This document shows positions 12,523-22,425 of a stretch of 64,000 bases of DNA, piece after piece. Location: assembly GCA_004352715.1 (NCBI GenBank), contig SCFE01000025.1:1086120-1150119 (forward strand), given 5' to 3'. The DNA is from Hofstenia miamia. Taxonomy: Eukaryota; Xenacoelomorpha; Acoela. The position numbers and the translations under genes were made by a program. Numbering within the stretch: position 1 is the stretch's first letter; each line of letters opens with the position of its first letter. The notes beneath the pieces were generated by a model that was given only the letters and a program-made list of their open reading frames with translations, was not told the origin of the DNA and did no database searches.

Positions 12523-13860
12523 AATAAAGCATTCTAAAATCCCAAATACATATGTGAAGAATCAAAGAAAGTCAATATATATACAGTACACCTTGATTTA
12601 AAAATCTATAAGGGAATATTTCTAAATCGTTTGGTTAAAAAGTAAATATTGCACGATAAATTAGTTCGGTTGTAATTAACATGCAGTTATTATTAATAAA
12701 ACTTTAAATAGTGGATGAAAACATCCATCAAAAATTAACGATTAAAAAATTGAATTTAAAAAATAATGTAGTCATTTTTAGTGATGTGGAAACGGCAATT
12801 TTTAAAGTTAGGCCGAAATTTTTTTTTAACATTTAAAACACCAAATGAGACGAGCTTCTTTATAATTTCAGAGAATGCTTCTAGAAAAATCGGCATTGTG
12901 CTATGGGCAAAAATGCCCAAAATTGAAAATGGTTCAGATTTTGTATGTTCACACTCTTAAATTGTTGTGCTCTAGATATTTGCTATTTACATTATTTGAT
13001 ATGACCGGGCAAAAATCGATGTTAACTAACGTTTGCTGCAATAAATATACATAGATTCTAAAACTTGAGCACACAAATAGGGAATGGGCCACGAAATGTT
13101 ACGAAATTTGTCGGTATACATATATCCGATGAGAATTATTTTGGCAAGTATGTAGATCACTTAATACACCACATATGTATCACACAGTGAACTTAAAACA
13201 TTGTAAGTTTCAGAATATCTAGATGAAATATGAAATGCTATTCATTTGTGTAATATAATAAGATTTCTATTCATAAAACATATATACAATATTGAAAAGA
13301 TTAATTCTTCAGAATAATTGTTTTATGTTCTCCCTCTATTTTTATTACCGAACATAAAATTGTTTATCACGCGTTATTTCAGATTATAGGCTACCACTTT
13401 ATTAATTCAATAATAAAAATGCAGTCTTTAAATTGAAAGTATGGTTTTTGCTAAACACATTAATTCGATATTTTTGTATGCTTTCACTCAGATGCTGAAA
13501 AAATTCTGTTCAAAATTTAATAAAACTCATTATGAAAACATACACAATTTCATGAAATTTTCCAAGGTTATCCAACAATATATGTTTTTGGGTGACAATT
13601 AATTTCATCAAAGTAATCAATGTGTCCACATTAATTGAAATTTCTCAAACCAACTCCCAGCTAAATTTCCCCTTAGACATTGAACAATTAGCTTAGGGGC
13701 AATTATAATTTATGTAATTTATATTTAGGGTAATATTTTTTAAATTATTATTATAATTCAAATTCAAATTGTGCTTTGTAAATTTATCTTAGTAAATAAT
13801 ACTTAATTACATAATAGCATAGCGAGCATTCAGAATCAATCCTTCACAGCATCTTCTGCT
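12523..13860. other. Region upstream of ZDHHC, no feature seen
   Basis: This AT-rich interval should contain the promoter and any 5' untranslated exon of the palmitoyltransferase gene. No conserved exon, repeat array or convincing core promoter could be identified by reading. Confidence 0.5.
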
Positions 13861-13905
13861 ATTTGCTGTAGCAAACACACATCTTCCAGGTCCAACCTTC
13901 TTTTG

Positions 13906-14640
13906 CTACTCCTCATGTTCATGTCGTAAATAAGATTGTAAAAGCAACATATCAATCCGTTTGTGGCGTCCAGAGCACTGACACAATTTTTTTGCAAAGG
14001 CTACAACACCATCTAAGAAGTTCTTGTCTACTATCACTTTGCCAATATTTTGACTACCTGCATTTCCCTCATTTGTTTTCTGTGTTTTTGACCTTGAGTT
14101 TGTACCGCAACCATGTTCTCCATTGGACTCGCAGTATTGATCACTGCTTTGATCGAAAACAATTCCCACAGCACTTGGTGTTCCCAAAATTTTCAACAGC
14201 ACTGGCTTAGAATAGTCAACTACAGTGTTTCAACATCTGTCAATCAAAATTGGGCTTAATGTTATGAGTAGTAAAACTGGTCCCTATTCTGATGTCTGTG
14301 TATATCTAGAAAAGAAACGTGAACCGTTCATTACTGTGCCTTGCAGTAATTTTCGAAAAGACCATGGGGTTCTATTTTTGCGGATTTACAAGAAAATTGA
14401 CAAACCTTCAAAAGAATATTGAAAAAGCTTCATAGCTTGAAAAGGATGATTCATTCTTTTTGCCACCGGAGCAAGCAAATTGTCCAATCTTATGGTCCAT
14501 TTTCATGGGTTCAACCCGTGTTGTTTTATGATAATGATGTTGATTAGTGCTTGACCAGCACAGGTAATTCATGAAAGTGTCATCATTTGTAGATGAAATC
14601 CAGGCAATGCAAAGTGTGAAATCCATTTATTTAAGGAATT
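13906..14640 (-). pseudogene. Unrecognised coding-like remnant
   Basis: The minus strand carries a 98-codon frame (14202-13906) with balanced composition, several cysteines and histidines (LCQCSGRHKR, LRHEHEE), and much lower AT than its surroundings. Upstream, in the same or neighbouring frames, are further coding-like pieces such as LLAPVAKRMNHPFQ, interrupted by stops. It looks like a decayed transposase or retrotransposon gene rather than a host exon, but no family could be assigned. Confidence 0.3.
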
Positions 14641-14905
14641 TGCGACGAAGATCAAAAGCAAACCTTTATTTCCATAAATATTTTGTTATTATACTGTAGT
14701 TTCGTTTTACCGCTGCTAACTTTGCTAAGCTACTGATAGCTGTCGTTACATGTTGTGCCATTAGAAACAAAGCGCTAACTTCAAGGTTAAAAAGGAAGAG
14801 TTCATTTAAGGTACCTGTAAAGAATTAACTATGAAGCCAATTGGCCTGTTCCTTCTTACACTTTTGATACCGACCATTTTTTTCCTAGTCAACCTGAAGA
14901 GCCTA

Positions 14906-14948
14906 ACACACACACACATATATACACATATATATATATATATATATA
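14906..14948. repeat. CA/TA dinucleotide microsatellite
   Basis: A run of ca units passes into ta units. It is a simple sequence repeat adjacent to the dispersed repeat at 14949-15145. Confidence 0.85.
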
Positions 14949-15145
14949 AAATTGAGTATGCGCGATAGCTTTATATACTTTAAACTCCTTATTTTTCTGA
15001 GATATTTAGTGGATACCTTCAGGTAATTAAAAGATACACAAAACCCCAATATGGGATTAATCCGTCTAAAAACAAAAAAGTTGACATTATTATATAAAAA
15101 TATTAGTCCAGCGCTGGATACACTATTGTATCTCATTAAACACAA
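14949..15145 (-). repeat. Dispersed repeat with protein-like frame, copy A
   Basis: The minus strand resembles the plus strand at 53211-53465 over about 110-150 bases. The translations also align: FLYNNVNFFVFRRIN here against FLYNIVNFFIPRQIN there, followed by F.LFN..K.S.K. Conservation of the frame suggests a once-coding family or an abundant repeat. The family is not recognised. Confidence 0.5.
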
Positions 15146-15785
15146 TTATTCTAAAAAAAAATTTTATGCGAATGTTTTTAATATTAAGTATACAAAATAA
15201 AAATGTTAATACAGTGTACTCATGAAAAAATTGATATGTTTCAAATTTTGGGACCACATACCTTACGAAGAAACTATTGCATTTGCAACCTCGATCATTA
15301 TCACAATATTTCTATTCCTCCAGAAATTATTCATATACAATATATATATATAACTTAATGCAATTATTTATACAATTTATGACATTTTTTAGATTTGCTA
15401 TGCATTCAGCATTCTATAACATATTTGTGCATGTAACAAAACTTCAAATAGATGTAGTGGTCCTTGTGATTGGATTTTTTAATTAACAAAATTGGCATTG
15501 AATCTCAACACATCCTTGTACGGTACGAGTTCTCTTGGGACGCATCTCTCGTGCCGTATAAGGAATACATGTAACAAAGTCTGTCATTATGTGGATTTCC
15601 GGTCTACATTCATTTTTTGCAAAAATTTTTTGTGGTTTGTTTGCAATATACTTAATATAACACTTTATTGTAACTTATTCAAATCATAGACTGCCCTCAT
15701 CAGCCTCCAGTTTAACCATTTTGTTTGTATAGAAAATTGATTGGCTTCATGTATCCAAAAGGAATTCTACTTCAATCCATATCGT

Positions 15786-15793
15786 TCTCAAAC
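15786..15793. repeat. 8-bp target-site duplication, left
   Basis: The sequence tctcaaac immediately precedes the hAT terminus at 15794. It recurs exactly at 17129-17136, after the other terminus. Confidence 0.85.
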
Positions 15794-16634
15794 CAGTGGC
15801 GACTCGTGCATGCAAAATTTAGGCAAGCAAATATTTTTTTGTGTAACCAAAATAGTGTAAATTATAAACCATGAAAAAATTTATTTATAAAGGAAAACCC
15901 CGAGACAATTTTTCCCAGAAATTTACCTGTAATATTATTATAGAAATAAGTTCAATAAAATTTGCTAATGATTTCTGTAGTTTTTCTCCTCTAATCGGTT
16001 ATTCTTGTATTTGTTTAAAATTTCTTTAACCAGAAATAATCATTCTGCAAGACGTTGATCAAAACCCAATAGTTTGTATTAATTCAAATATTTACATATT
16101 TTCGGTAAAGCAGTCAATAAATCATGCATTTCAAAATATTGAATAAGAATTTTGTTGATTTTTACAATTGAAGGCATATTGATGATAGAAATCTTGAGAT
16201 AAATTCCAAATTTTTTCAAGATTGAGAAACTTCGATTAGAAAATGGCAGCTGATGAAAATTAAATTTTAGTTGCTCAAAATTTTTTAAAATTTATTTTTA
16301 AATCTATCACCTTAAAATATCCACATCATATTTTATTTTTTGAATGAATTGATAACACATTCGTAGAAAAAATTAGTCTTTCATTCACAATTGTTATAAA
16401 TTTGCGAAATTCTGTAAGGAAAAACAAATGGCTACCACTTCATATTTAAGAATATTGTACAAGGAATCCGTGAGGTAAAAAATGCGAAAAAACTATACCA
16501 GATAGGAGCCTCGCTTAAATATATTTCTGTTTCTGGTACTGCTTGAATGTAAAAATGTTTCTGATTGATTTAAAAAATAAATATCATGTCATTTTGGGTC
16601 ATCGTATTGAATTATAATATTAGTAGTTGTTTTA

Positions 16635-16772
16635 GGCTCCGTTAGACTATGTGATTGGTCACGCGTGATCTGTCACATTTTGGTAAAATCGCACTTCTAA
16701 CTACCGAGATAATTAGTGATGTGACGTGTTTCGTAACTTTTTTGGTACCAATCACGTAGTCTAACCGTAGCC
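16635..16772. mobile_element. PIF/Harbinger-like MITE nested in the hAT element
   Basis: The termini read GGCTCCGTTAGACTATGTG and, as complement, GGCTACGGTTAGACTACGTG, continuing into ATTGGT on both sides. Each end is flanked by TTA. A three-base TWA target duplication is typical of Harbinger elements. At 138 bp it is too short to encode a transposase. Confidence 0.75.
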
Positions 16773-17001
16773 TTACAATGGAATTAATTCAATATGAAGC
16801 AATGAGCTAAATCTTCGCGCGATGAATTGAACAAAACGGACGTAATTTTATCGTTTGAACGAGCGTAGGTACAGCATTAAGGTAGTTGCTTGCTGTGGCG
16901 CAATCATTCAATGATTTTTAAAGGAAATCATAATAAATTATTTCCTAATTCAATTCATATTATTACTTGATTCTTGAATAATTTACGATTTGTACATTTA
17001 G

Positions 17002-17038
17002 ATCAAGGACATACTAATATATTTAGTATGTCCTTGAT
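17002..17038. repeat. Perfect 16-bp hairpin inside hAT element
   Basis: The arms atcaaggacatactaa and ttagtatgtccttgat are perfectly complementary with a five-base loop. The related copy near 61 kb lacks it. This suggests a recent small palindromic insertion or a structural expansion. Confidence 0.7.
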
Positions 17039-17287
17039 TTGTACAGCTGTAAATGCATGCAAATACAAATATTAAACAATTATTGGGCAAGCACTGCTTG
17101 CATTGCTTACACGCAGGAGCGGCCTATGTCTCAAACCTCCAGCTGATAATGACTTTTTTCCTCGTCCTCGGGCTTCAAGAAATCTTATTTTGCATATGCG
17201 CTGATCAATTCTCTCGCTTTGCTTACTCATCCATCTGGTCCTACTTCATCTCCTGTGATTGTCTTCGTTGCTGAAAAACTGGATTAT

Positions 17288-17462
17288 TGTAACATCGGTA
17301 CTGGTTGTTTATCGACCAGAGCAAGTGTTTTCGAATCAAGCTTGTTATTTGTAAATATGTTTATAACTCACTGTATATAAGACCAAGAATTACTTCTAAA
17401 TAGAGAACAATTTTAGCTATGTTCTATTAGCAAGCTGATAGACATGTATTCCAGTGATGTTA

Positions 17463-17464
<2 letters not shown>
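17288..17464. mobile_element. Solo LTR-like element, copy 1 (177 bp)
   Basis: It begins TGTAACATC and ends GATGTTACA, so the TG...CA ends form a short inverted repeat. It is flanked by TTAT on both sides. A TATA-like motif (tgtatataag) lies in the middle. The sequence is related to 20887-21076, which has the same ends and the same flanking tetranucleotide. No internal retrotransposon domain adjoins it. The right flank is an ATT microsatellite, which slightly weakens the target duplication here. Confidence 0.6.

Positions 17465-17506
<42 letters not shown>
17465..17506. repeat. ATT trinucleotide microsatellite
   Basis: About 14 tandem tta units follow the solo LTR directly. On the minus strand they read as a run of Asn codons, which is not a gene. 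Confidence 0.9.
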
Positions 17507-17507
<1 letters not shown>

Positions 17508-20500
17508 TGGAAATTGCATGCCTCCAACTGTACATAGCACACGTAAAAATAATTTCAAAACTATTTTGAAAAAATCGTGCAGGATTTTGCAGATTAACTT
17601 TTGACCGTATTAACAAACTTCATCTCTATCCGATGCCTAGAAAACCTTAACTTCAAACGGGCACTGTGAACTATGAAATTTCAGATCAAAAGAGCGTGTG
17701 TATATTTATTTGAAAATTCCATAGTACTTATATATACATAAACTACAATTTACAATTAACTAAAATAATTTATATATGCTATCATTAAAATAAATGCAAT
17801 CTTTGAAATGTATTCATTTGCTTGTTTAGTATGATGAGCTGCCTTAATTTCTATAAATATAATGCTTTTTCTGTTATGACATTCTCAGTAGTAACAATAT
17901 TGTTAAAAATTTTTTTTTAATTTCCTGATAAAATACTTTCAGTGATTAAATGTACATTTATGTTTCCTTTAATGCACGATGAAAACAAAATATGCAAGAT
18001 TAAATATTAGCTACAAATTCATATTAAAATAAAGAAAACAATCTTGGATTCTAAGCACTATATTTTTCAATACATAAATTGAGTCAAGCCTTAGTGATAC
18101 TTAATGATATAAGCCTAAAATATTCTTACATGAGCCTTAAATTTCTGCAGGTCAAATAGTAGTTAAAAGTGCGAATCGAAAGTATCATTATATGAAAGGC
18201 GCAAATTTTCATACACTTAAAACTTAGGATTGTTAGAATGGATGAAAAACATAAAAAAATATTAGTTTGCATAAAAACACAAAATCGATAATTTACCATC
18301 TCAGTATAATCGTTTTCAGAAATCTCTGAACTAATATTTTAACCCTTGGGTTGATTTATAAATAATTCTTAAAATTTGAGCATTTTGAGAATTGTGATTA
18401 TTATAAAAAAATGTGACAAAATTGCAAATATACAGCACGCTGTAGTTTAGAATTATTTTCATGTTGCAGAACTATTTTGTATTCAGCAGTATTTCAGTAA
18501 TTATACCTAACATGATTATCAGTATAAAAAGCAGTTTAGATTTAAAAACACTTTTAATTCTCTGTTCAGAAGTTATGCGCTATCTCTTTGCAAATACAAT
18601 TTACTTGATATTTTTGTTTTCAAGCTTATTAGTATTTATCATGCCACTGTGCCTTCAATAATTGAGTTTACCTTCCTGAAGTAAAATTAAGGTTGACGAG
18701 CAAAAAATGTAGCAGTGTTAGATAAAATATGCAACTAAAACTTTCCTGCTGTTACTACTTGACGTTTGCCAAACATGGTACAATACAAAATTATTGGTTT
18801 TGTTTACAGCAAAACACGATTGTTATTACAAGTGTAATGTAAAACGTTTAATATTTACATTTGCTTTATGAAAGTAAGTTTCAATAACTCATATTTATTA
18901 AAACATGACTTATTAGTCCTGAAAGGTTTTAGACATAGTTGCATATATACTGATTTCATAACAATATCAAAAACATGATTAACATTTTTCGAAACAAGCA
19001 TCAATAAAATCAATAATTCTACTAATGTATAATTAAATTTTGGTCCACAGAAGTTTAAGATTATTTGGTACTTAAGTAGAAATTCAACTGAAAAATATTA
19101 CATTAAACAGACTACTTGCCAAATTCTATCTCGAAATCACAGTACTAACTATCGATGGGATTCTCATTTGAAAATATAAAGATTGTTAAAAAATCTTGTT
19201 GAGTTGTATGTTGTATATTTACTATAAATTAATCATTAAATATCTCCCCTAATACTATGAATAAAAATAGAAATGACAATACTCATAACAATTCATGAAA
19301 AATTTATGTAGGATAGCACACCATTTTATCAAATTACTTACTTGCAAAAAGATAATTAAATTGGGTTAGAATTTTTGGTCAATTGGTTTACAATGAAGAG
19401 ACAAACTCTTTCTTAAATGATGCTAATTGCGTTTTTAGATGTTTGGAATTACAAGAACTTACGCTAGAATGAGCACACAAAACTTGAAGAAAAAACTCGG
19501 AGGTGAAATAATTGTTGCTCAAACTCAAACTCTATTGAAAATCCACATGAAAATATTGTAAATATCTTTCATTTTAAGCTTCAAATTCTTTAGTAATAAA
19601 GAATTAGTATTGTTTAATTTTAATAATTGCAAATTGTGCTAAGATTGTAAAAAAACTATCAAATATAGAATCATATTCCAAAAAAAACCATTAGATTGAC
19701 TAGCATTCTTAATAAACTGTTTAATCATGTCTTTCATTTTCCCAGTATTTAAGAACAGTGTTTAATCTAGCTTTCTTATGCTTAAAAGTCTATTCCTTTC
19801 TCAATGAGGTAAATAAAATCAAGATTGGATACTTCATATTAATATTTATACAGTACAAGCATCTGTGTTATGCAATAATATTTGGGAGATATGTTTCAAT
19901 CATAGGCCTCATAATGGCATTAAACTGAGATATTATTGAATCAATTTAATAAACCTTAAATATTCCAACGTAATTAATCATGTTAATCAATAGAGCCCTT
20001 TCATACATCATTTTCTATTCATGAGCAATGCATAACACATAACAAATTTCAAAGTAGAATAACCAAAATATTTGATTTAATACATATAAAGTTTTCAAAT
20101 GCATTTCTCAATGAAAATACTGATGTAAAAGATTCCAGGATGAATCAAATGCAAGCCTTCACTTCATAAAATAGTAAATATGCTTGAATATACTAGAATA
20201 TTTGTTTAGAAAAAAAATACATATTATAATTTAAACTTTTGTTCGTGACTAGGCTTAGTCTATAGATATGTATACAGTCATAAATTAACTTCGCAAGTAC
20301 TAGGGTTTCATCTTGTGTCATGTTTTGATGTGAGAAAGTTGTGGGCAAAGTTGGAAAATCTAAGATATTCCATAGTCAATCTTAGGGGCTTCTCATGATA
20401 TTTTGTTGCATTTTTCTTGTAACTTGCATCATAGCTCAAATAAGATGCAATGTAATGTTGTTGATGAAATGTATTCTACTTTATAATCAAAATGGCATTT

Positions 20501-20882
20501 CATTAGAGTGGTGCAGGGTTTTCAAATCAAGTTACTTGCTCCAAGGGGATGCTGTATAAGTTTGTAAAATTTGTGTTCGTAAAACTTAAGTTCGTAAATA
20601 TAAGTTTGTATATTTGTTAATAAAATTTAAGTTGTAAAATTAATAATTATGCTAAGTTATTCAAATCCAATATAGCTACTTGCTATATGGAGATTTCTAT
20701 GCTTTGTACTATGGAATTGAGTATACCTGAGTTAAAAAAACAATTAATATATGAAGGGTTTGTGCTTACCAAATGATAATTTTAAGGGATTTAAATTAAA
20801 AGTTTATAGATTTGCTTAAATATACTGTCACATATTGAAATTTTTTACTTAAAGATAGTTATTTTTACATGACTTTGTGGTT
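17507..20882. other. Gene-free AT-rich interval
   Basis: Nothing beyond simple AT-rich sequence was seen. Short frames such as 18461-18661 are hydrophobic by base composition and show no family resemblance. Confidence 0.55.
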
Positions 20883-20886
20883 TTAT

Positions 20887-21076
20887 TGTAGCATCGCTGG
20901 TATTTGTTACTATTTATCGGCCAGACCTTGTGCTTTTCTTGTTAGTGACTGGTAGTTGTAATATTTGTACATATTGTAAATATTGTATATATAAAGCCGA
21001 AAGCATTTTGTAAATAGAAATAGTTTGAACTGTTTTCTCTTTGAGTTCACTAGAATCACACCCCAGTGATTCTACA
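20887..21076. mobile_element. Solo LTR-like element, copy 2 (190 bp)
   Basis: It begins TGTAGCATCGCTGG and ends CCAGTGATTCTACA, which is nearly its reverse complement. TTAT lies on both sides. It carries a TATA-like box (tgtatataaag) and aligns with 17288-17464, sharing the tatcg-ccaga block, the TATA region, ctaaatag-type words and the end. A 4-5 bp target duplication with TG...CA ends fits a solo LTR or TRIM. The superfamily is unknown. Confidence 0.6.
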
Positions 21077-21394
21077 TTATATGCTATATTACTTAAATAT
21101 ATACTGCAAATATTATGACAAGTTATTGGTCTATATTGATTATATTTTAAATTTTTTGAATATTTTATTGTATTTCCTACTGTTTTTGACCCTAAATTAG
21201 TGTTTACTTTGTTGATGTGTTACACATGCTCCATATGTCACTATTCTACAAGTTCACCAATTTTAAGCTTTCAGGTACAATATGAAATATTTGATAATGC
21301 CTGACTCAATAGTTTGATGTGTATGATCATGATAATGAGATGGATAGCTATCCAGAAATATTTCTCTGGGAGGCATATAAGAAGGTTCTCCCTT

Positions 21395-21468
21395 CTGATT
21401 CATGGTGTAAGGTAAACACATCTGTACTCATGTACAGAAGATTGTGGGTTTGAATCCCACCAAATCAA
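21395..21468 (+). ncRNA. tRNA-Met-like sequence, pseudo-tRNA or SINE head
   Basis: An A-box-like tggtgtaaggtaaaca and a B-box-like gggtttgaatccc sit at tRNA spacing. The T stem gtggg/cccac and the anticodon stem ctgta/tacag are perfect, with CAT in the loop. The acceptor stem tgatt/aatca is short. The anticodon loop has six rather than seven bases, so a functional tRNA is doubtful. Confidence 0.45.
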
Positions 21469-22045
21469 TATGGCAATAATGTATATTCTATAATTAGAAT
21501 GTCTCTAAACCTCTAAATGTATACAAATTCCAGTACTGCAAGCTTCAATTGTTTTGTATGATTTGGTCTATTTTAATTGCTCCTATAAAAATAAGGCCAA
21601 TCAATATTCAATAAGTAAAAAAGCTTACCTTTTAATGGTAAGCCAAAGCATAAATCAATGAAGAACCATAACAAGATTCCTCAAAGATGCACACTAGGAT
21701 GGATATATTCAATATATCCTGCAAAGAATAATCATGGCATAACATGAAATAGCAAGATCTAAAGTAAAAATAGGGTAAAAGGATATGGTAAATTTTAGTT
21801 GAAATGATTAGATTACATCTCCAAATAGATAAAATAGGGAGTTCTCCACAAATAAATTCAATAAAATTACATCAAGTAAACCACAATAGCATGGATTTGT
21901 AAAGCAGCAAAATACTCTTCTGGTGCATTTGACAGTGGTGGAAGATGCAAGCGACACTGTTGTCTCATGAAGTTTTCTATTTCCATGAACAATGCTTGAT
22001 TGATTAGTAGAGGAATAAAAAATCTCCCTAAGACATAAACTTTCA

Positions 22046-22071
22046 GTTTCAGCTCGCCTCTTTAGCATACT
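22046..22071. repeat. Junction repeat, first copy
   Basis: This 26-base sequence (gtttcagctcgcctctttag and six more bases) recurs with one mismatch at 22400-22425, immediately after a single N. It marks overlapping contig ends or an allelic insertion between them. Confidence 0.6.
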
Positions 22072-22141
22072 AAATTAAATTAAAAGAATTATTACATCAT
22101 GTTTTATCTAATTTAATATATATATATATACTATGAGACCA

Positions 22142-22398
22142 GTTTCAATTTAAAATCATCATCAATAAAAATTTTGTGGCAATATAATATACAATTCATT
22201 ACATTTAATTTTGTTAAATATGCATACCTAATACTAAGATTTCTGAAGAACTCAAATAAACAAAAACTAATGAATAAATAAAGAATGACCAACATATTGA
22301 ATGTTTTTTAGTGTATGCATATTTACCAAAATTAAATGTAGTGAATTGTAAATTATATTACCACAAAATTTGTATTGATGATGATTTTAAATTGAAAC
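22142..22398. repeat. Foldback repeat with 86-bp arms
   Basis: The arm at 22142-22227 is the reverse complement of 22313-22398 with only a few mismatches, separated by an 85-bp loop. The outer ends begin gtttcaatttaaaatc. The right end abuts the N at 22399, so the true terminus and any target duplication cannot be seen. It is consistent with a foldback-type MITE. Confidence 0.65.
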
Positions 22399-22425
22399 NG
22401 TTTCAGCTCGCCTCTTTAGCGTACT

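Larger units (their letters stand above)
15794..17128. mobile_element. hAT-superfamily DNA transposon, non-autonomous, 1335 bp
   Basis: The ends are imperfect inverted repeats: cagtggcgactcgtgcatg on the left, and on the right the complement of cataggccgctcctgcgtg. They are flanked by an exact 8-bp direct repeat (tctcaaac), the signature of hAT insertion. No transposase frame is visible, so this is a non-autonomous copy. A second copy of the same family lies in opposite orientation at 60966-61720. It shares the terminus, the motif around gcgccacagcaagcaa, and the gcgaggctcct segment. Inside sit a 138-bp MITE and a 37-bp perfect hairpin, neither visible in the second copy. Confidence 0.85.
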
